NCBI GenBank assembly: GCA_035610835.1
Contig: CM069442.1
Span: 59,003,950-59,067,949, forward strand
Source of the DNA: Ophiura sarsii
Lineage: Eukaryota; Echinodermata; Ophiuroidea; Amphilepidida; Ophiuridae
DNA length: 64,000 bases
Direction of reading: 5' to 3'
Below, piece after piece: positions 58,578 through 64,000 of the stretch. How positions within the stretch are numbered: position 1 is the stretch's first letter; every line of letters begins with the position of its first letter. Under the pieces are notes generated by a model. It searched no databases, was not told the DNA's origin, and saw only the letters and a program-made list of their open reading frames with translations. The translations under genes were made by a program, and so were the position numbers.

Positions 58578-58837
58578 TTAAAGGTATATAGATGTTCGGA
58601 TGCTGGCCTGATTTTCAACTTGATGCTTTCTATTCTACATGAAGGGTCATCATTAAAATAGGTGTTTTCCAAAGTTTGAGTTACATATCTTATTTTAGAA
58701 GTACACGGTGACATGAAATTTGCCCATTGGCCTATAACATTTTACAGAAATAATGAGAGAAATATGGTGTTTCTTCTGATATCAAAATATGTTGATGGCA
58801 AAAATAAAGCTAAAATTATCAGAACATCCACCATTAA
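58578..58837 (-). mobile_element. TTAA-flanked inverted-repeat element, inverted copy
   Basis: Begins TTAAAGGTATATAGATGTTC and ends AGAACATCCACCATTAA. The internal CATTCTACATGAAGGGTCAT-type block is the reverse of the 54713 element. It is shorter by about 100 bp. Confidence 0.6.
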
Positions 58838-59059
58838 TACCAATCCAACATTTTTGGACTTGATAATTTCAGATTTGTTTTCTTGATTGGTATCATTTCA
58901 AGTTGAGTTATAGTATCATCTTGCATATTATGTGTACTCAGACTCTTTAATTCCATATTTTAATTGCCTTATCATAACATGTAAAATAAAATCCATATAT
59001 TTGTTGAGGACAATAACATTGACTGAGTGCAATAAACTCACGACACATATCTTATGCTT

Positions 59060-59350
59060 GAATCATACTAGCCGGTCGCTGGTCGCAACAGGTTGCGGAA
59101 CACTCGCTAGCTGAAAAGTATCTCGGTGCGACCTTTGGTCAAAGGTCGCCATAGGCTGCATCGAGCTATCAAACTGCCGGTATTTCCGAGTACGCGGACG
59201 ACAACCTGGATAATGGCCGGCTGCTGATTGGTTATGCTAATTTTGAGTCAAAATAACCTATAGTCATTGGTTTGAATGAGCGACCGATCTTTCGAGTTGA
59301 AATGAAGTCAACTGGCCGCGACCGGTCGTTTCCAGTCAAGCGATCTCTTG
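59060..59350. other. GC-rich block with GCGACC/GGTCGC repeats
   Basis: Much GC-richer than its flanks. GCCGGTCGCTGGTCGC (59071) and GGCCGCGACCGGTCG (59314) are complementary in part, as in a decayed inverted-repeat element. No coding frame and no target duplication found. Confidence 0.4.
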
Positions 59351-59708
59351 ATTGATGTATTGGGTGTTTGAATATGACGTAAAACTCATCAAAGGAGCGA
59401 CTAAATGGCGAAGCAACCTTAGTATGTTTTCAGCTTTACACTTCTTTTATGATATGACAGACAACTGGCAACTTTATAGTATATTTATAAACATTGGCCG
59501 ATCGGTTATTGATGGACCTATTCCACGATAACCACAATGGACCAATCACAACAATATGGGCATCATTTAGATATATGCTTATGGTTTTCCTGCGATATAA
59601 TGGACTTCAAAGTGTGGAAACAACACATCCACAAACAAATGCGTCTTTACATGGATTTAAACTACCCTAACCCAAGCAAATGGTGCGCATTTCAAACCAG
59701 TGTTCATA

Positions 59709-59975
59709 TTAACCCTAACCCCCCTGAGTGCTAAAAAATGCTAATCCAAAGTCCCTCTCCAAACGCATGCGCCGTCGGTTTTCGATGAGGTAGTCAACCG
59801 AGCCTATATAATGAGTGCAGGATACTGCACGAATGTGTAGCTGAGGGCCGTGGCTTAGTGGTTGGAAGGTGGGGCTTGAGAACGGAGGGTCCCCGGATCG
59901 AATCGCGGCAGGTCCCCGGAGATTTAGTTGGTTTTTTTTCCTCGAAAATTGTGATCCCGGTCAAAAATATCAGGT
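59709..59975 (+). mobile_element. tRNA-headed SINE-like element, copy E
   Basis: Plus-strand copy of the 15.4/15.7-kb elements: TTAACCCTAACCCCCCTGAG, ACGCATGCGCCGTCGG, A-box-like GTGGCTTAGTGGTTGG, B-box-like GGATCGAATCG, then GAAAATTGTGATCCCGGTCA. The right TTAGGG-like end is missing; a small inverted repeat (59979-59991 / 60099-60111, CCAGCGGATAACC) follows directly. Confidence 0.75.
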
Positions 59976-60149
59976 TTTCCAGCGGATAACCATGTTATAA
60001 AATCAGGTTATTCACCAATGTTTTGGATGTCCACTAAAGTATAACTACAGTACAAATATTCAAAAAATATGGTCATCCAACAGATGACCTGCAATTTAGG
60101 TTATCCGCTAGCAAGTTTTTGGGCTTCAGGAAGCCTGGATTAACACTTA

Positions 60150-60894
60150 AAGGGGCATTGAGAGATGGGAGTGAGCCCTCAATTATCCTGGAAATCATTT
60201 TTATTTGCATCAAAGTAATACTTAGGCATAAACTACACTGTAAAAAGAAACGTTTATATTTCTGATAACACTTAATAAACACTTAAACACATTTATTTTT
60301 GTGTTTTACGTGTAAAGGTATAGGAGGCATTTCTACGATAAACGTTTGCATAAACACTACAACACGTTTATAGAGGTAATTGTGTAATATTTATTAACAC
60401 ACAAACATGTTTATATCAGCAATATAAACATGTTGGGGTGTTAATAATTATACAACAAATACCTCTATAAACGTGTTGTAGTGTTTATGCAAACGTTTAT
60501 CGTAGAAATGCCTCCTATACCTTTACACGTAAAACACAAAAATAAACGTGTTTAAGTGTTTATTAAGTGTTATCAGAAATATAAACGTTTCTTTTTACAG
60601 TGTAACTACCATCTAAAACAGTTTACCAACATTCGCCATTTGTCATATAAAATTTCATGATTTTCTTAGTTTCAATATGATCATATCGAAACTAAGGTGC
60701 TGAATTCCGAAGTTATGTTATCGTTTACTCACAGAATTTCGCGGCAAATCTCAACCCGGAAGTGCCGTTATTTGCTTAGTTTGGCATGAAAGCGATGTCG
60801 GAATTGTATGACATTTTGGATTTGGGCTATGTTGATGATTATCTTTACGTTATTTGCTCATTTAGTATATCGATACATCTCTCAATGCCCCCTG
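60150..60894. mobile_element. Inverted-repeat element hosting the second palindrome
   Basis: Left AAGGGGCATTGAGAGATG, right complement CAGGGGGCATTGAGAGATG, TA on both sides (60148-60149, 60895-60896). It contains the 371-bp palindrome at 60234-60604. No coding frame. Confidence 0.6.
60234..60604. mobile_element. 371-bp palindromic MITE, copy 2
   Basis: Same length, termini and arms as the copy at 5261-5631. The asymmetric centre reads TATCAGCAATA here and TATTGCTGATA there, so the two copies are in opposite orientation. Differences are few, suggesting recent activity of the family. Confidence 0.88.
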
Positions 60895-62300
60895 TAATTT
60901 GAACACTGATTCAAATGTGCCATCTTAACAAGTGACAGGTATTGATCATCATTTCTAATCCTTTTTGTATAGATGAGGATTAAGTTAGAAGTAACAATTT
61001 GGAAAACGGCACAAGAAAACTTTGTCACTATTCTGAATATGAGCTACATACGATGTGATTCAAGACACAGGGGAGCATAAAACCATACATATGGACACTG
61101 CCTAACCCTCAAATCTTGAAAGATATTAACTATACTGAAATGGCAAATCTATGAATCTATTATAGTACTGGCAGATTTCATCATTCACAGTATTTCACCC
61201 ATTCACAAGCAAATTTATTTTGTACAATTTTGAAGTAGAATAAAAGTACATCCAAATTGAAAGATCAATAAAAATGTATGAGGCATTTGATGCTTTTACG
61301 TCTCGAGTGAATGGACTACAAATAGGAAGGAAGAGTGTTAATATTTCGCTGATGTCTGTAGGAGTGTATATCAACACTTGTGTCAGTCCTGAAGTCTACA
61401 CTAAGTCCCATGGCTTTACAAATATTTCTAAGCACAGCCTCGTACAAGGTGTTCTAAAAGTCGTGCCACAAAGCTTTGTATCTCTCTTAAAATAACTTGC
61501 TGTACCAAAGTAAAAACATATTTGGATAGACAAAACATGTAGAATTATTTTGAAACCAAACTTGACCCCTTCTGAGGCGTCTCAATAAAAAACACATGCT
61601 GAAAACCTTACAGGTTTGTCACATAACTCACAATACCAATTGTTCCACTTGCAAGGTGTACGTCACATCACATGCTGCATGCTCATCACATTTCATTCAT
61701 GGGCATTTTTTTCTTCAAAAAGGCTTTCTCTTGTTACATTTTGTGAAAAACATTAAAAATGTCTGAAATCCGTGATTTCCTAAAATTAGGGGTGGTTTTT
61801 GAAGCTATGTCCGCAAGAAAACAGAAAAAACGTAGGTCTATCATATATTTCAAAACCCCATGTCTGCTCCGATTTATAGTGCATCAATTGTAAAAGCGAG
61901 TATTTTGAACCAAATGTCTCTTCGTTTTTCCGCAAAAAGGGGGACTATTTAGAAAGTGTCCTTGAAATGGTAAAATACGGTCAAATGAGCACAATTGTCC
62001 TTGAAACACCGCCAAATATGAGGGGGGGGGGAGGGTATTTCAACCTCCTGGAAAGATCATGTGTTACCCCTCTGAATACGAAGGGAAAACACCAGGGATG
62101 TTAAGTGATTATAATAGAGATATGAGGGTAGACAATGTGTGTCAACCAAATTGTCTTTTTCTCACAAAAATAAGCTCTTTCATTTTTTCAATCAGTACAC
62201 AAATATGCTGCTGTGTTGCCATTAGGTTCTACCTGCCTCTATGTTTTGAGCCACTTAAGAATATATTTCTTGACATATTGACAGGCCAAGGTACTAGTAT
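60895..62300. other. No gene seen
   Basis: Frames up to 105 codons (62059-62376) lack motifs. A G-run lies at 62022-62033. Confidence 0.4.
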
Positions 62301-62309
62301 TAGCTCCAT

Positions 62310-62870
62310 GGAAGCCCCATGGACACATGTCCCAACTTTGTCTAGCCAATACAGTATTGCCTCGTTATATATTTAGCATTTCAAGTAGCTAAATTGGGCT
62401 AATAATTGAAACTTAAATCTACTCTAGAAATGGTATATCGCCACTTTTCTCAAAATTTGATTTTTTTTTTAATTTGATAAAATCTGAAATACTATTAGCA
62501 CTACTTTTTGAAGTTCAAAGCTAGAATTTTGTTATACAACCACGCTAAAACATGCTAAAACCTTACCATTTGGGTGTTGTTTCAACCAGCAATTGGCAGA
62601 CCAAGCATCCATCAACAACATGCCCACATGCTGGTGAACTTGCTGGTGGGCTTGCTTGACCAAAAGGCACTAGAGTATTGCCAGATGAGGTCATTCAAAG
62701 TCCGCATTGGGCTCATTTTTAAAACTAAATTCTGCTCTAGCAATACTATATCACGATTTTTCTCGAAATTTGAACTTTTTATTTTACAAAATATGAAACA
62801 GCACTAGTTTTTATAACAAATTGAAGTTCAAAGTATAATTGTTATAATATAACAAATGATAAAATTAAAA
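62310..62870 (+). repeat. Diverged two-copy tandem repeat, about 300 bp
   Basis: TTGGGCT, TCTGCTCTAGCAATACTATA-like, CTCGAAATTTGA-like and GAAGTTCAAAG blocks appear in the same order at 62390-62540 and 62705-62850. Confidence 0.55.
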
Positions 62871-63127
62871 TGTTGGGCTTGCTGCTCCACCCAACTTATT
62901 ATCGAAGGTTGAAGCTATTTATAGACAGCTATGGAGTGAATGGACTTACAAAATTATTAAAAAACATACAGGGAACGGAACCGTAATGCCACGGTTACCT
63001 TATAGGATTATCAACCGGTGATAGTAAGCATCTTTGTAATTTATTCCACTCTCTGGGGGAGTATCTTATTTCAACTACAATCTGTGATTGTCACCCGACT
63101 TGCCACCCGATTCATCATGTCTAATAC

Positions 63128-63860
63128 ACCGCTGTGGAAAACTGGGTCAACAAAGCACAAATCCTTTTAAGCGTTTTGCTAATGTGCTATTCCTATGCTA
63201 GTGACGTTATAAATACTGGTATGGTGACATGGTCTTGGTAGTCCCAAGATGTACTCCGTTTCGCAGACACAATTGTTTTGCCGCATCAAATTTGTTGCCG
63301 CATCGTTCGCGCTACCAAATTGAAATATACTCCATGTGAAAAAATGTTCTTCCCAAGGTTAATGTTGTCGTTTTGTTAACCGGGCTTTAGGCTTGCTAAT
63401 ACTTGTATTTGTGATGATTTTAGGGATTTGTTTAGAGCAATTTGAAATCCAGGAATTTTTGTACTTCGCAGGCAGGTAATGATGCTATAGAAAATGTTGA
63501 AAATTACTTAAGAAGATTGGATGGTAATGGAAAATTAAAAAGGTGAAAACTAGGCTGAAATTATAGGTAGTGTTGATGTAAACAAAAAGAACTTAGACCT
63601 ATAATATCCTTCTAGGTATTAATAATGCTTTGGGTGACCCTTTACATATTTAGGCCTGCTTTTCTTTGTTATGTTTGTAACAACGAGCAGTATTCCTGTA
63701 GGAAAATATTTTAACTCTAACGAATTTGCGGTGAGAAAGGTTTTTCTTTCGCAGAGGTACGATTTTCTTTAATTGCGAAACTGCCAAAAAAATTGTTGCG
63801 GTAAAAGATTCCATCCGCGAAATGGAGTATATCCTGGTCTTAATTTATGGCTGTTAAATC
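63128..63860 (+). repeat. Duplicated segment, copy 2, with insertion
   Basis: Matches 57480-57600 on both sides of an inserted element at 63254-63827. Confidence 0.7.
63254..63827. mobile_element. TA-flanked inverted-repeat insertion
   Basis: Ends CTCCGTTTCGCAGA (left) and complement CTCCATTTCGCGGATGG (right), next to TA (63252-63253, 63828-63829). Subterminal GTTTTGCCGCAT and GTTGCGGTAAAAG blocks are also mirrored. The copy at 57480 shows that this segment is extra. No coding frame. Confidence 0.6.
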
Positions 63861-64000
63861 AATGTCATGTAAATAACATATGGCTCTCATTGGTCAATTA
63901 CATACAGAAAATTGTTCCATTTTCCTGTTTTTCTCTACCAATAACATTGAGTGACAGGCTTGCATGGATCATTTTCAATCAAATGATGATCTCGTTAACA

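Overview
The window looks like AT-rich, non-coding, repeat-dense nuclear DNA of a eukaryote. There are no operons, no ribosome-binding sites and no long uninterrupted host genes. What can be recognised is transposable-element debris, satellites and one plausible host exon. The mix (a DIRS/Ngaro-type tyrosine-recombinase retroelement, LINE 3' ends, PIF/Harbinger and Tc1/mariner-like derivatives, hAT and TTAA-type MITEs, tRNA-headed SINE-like units) is typical of marine invertebrates, perhaps a deuterostome such as a hemichordate or echinoderm. The species cannot be fixed from this sequence. Most short open frames here fall inside repeats or look like chance.

Layout. 0-2 kb: the 3' end of an Ngaro-like element, with the terminal tyrosine-recombinase exon followed by a 158-bp direct repeat on both sides of a 479-bp spacer (B1-A2-B2 order). 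4-7.3 kb: a broken Harbinger transposase, a TA-flanked inverted-repeat element, a 371-bp near-perfect palindrome and a LINE split by another LINE tail. 9.3-13.9 kb: a mariner-like element nested in a Harbinger-like one, then a degenerate mariner-like relic. 15.1-18.5 kb: three diverged tandem copies of a roughly 1.4-kb unit, invaded by tRNA-headed units whose ends read TTAACCCTAACC. 18.6-27.8 kb: LINE fragments, several minisatellites and large hairpins. 28-41 kb: sparse, mostly unassigned, with a SINE, a TCAA microsatellite and a candidate first exon of a minus-strand gene at 32.8-32.9 kb. 41.6-54.4 kb: an old tandem segmental duplication (two copies of about 5.5 kb). Its copies carry different later insertions, so they act as filled and empty sites for each other. 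It also holds two unusual satellites: a 36-bp hairpin repeat, and a 2-kb array with about 50 copies of the palindrome TTGCGCAA. 54-64 kb: more MITEs, a second copy of the 371-bp palindrome in the opposite orientation, and another duplicated segment.

How it works together. There is no pathway here. The biology is mobile DNA nesting in mobile DNA, plus local tandem amplification. The observations most worth following are the TTGCGCAA array, the dispersed hairpin satellite, the tRNA-headed elements with telomere-like or TTAA ends, and a GGCC-ended TWA-target element family found three times.
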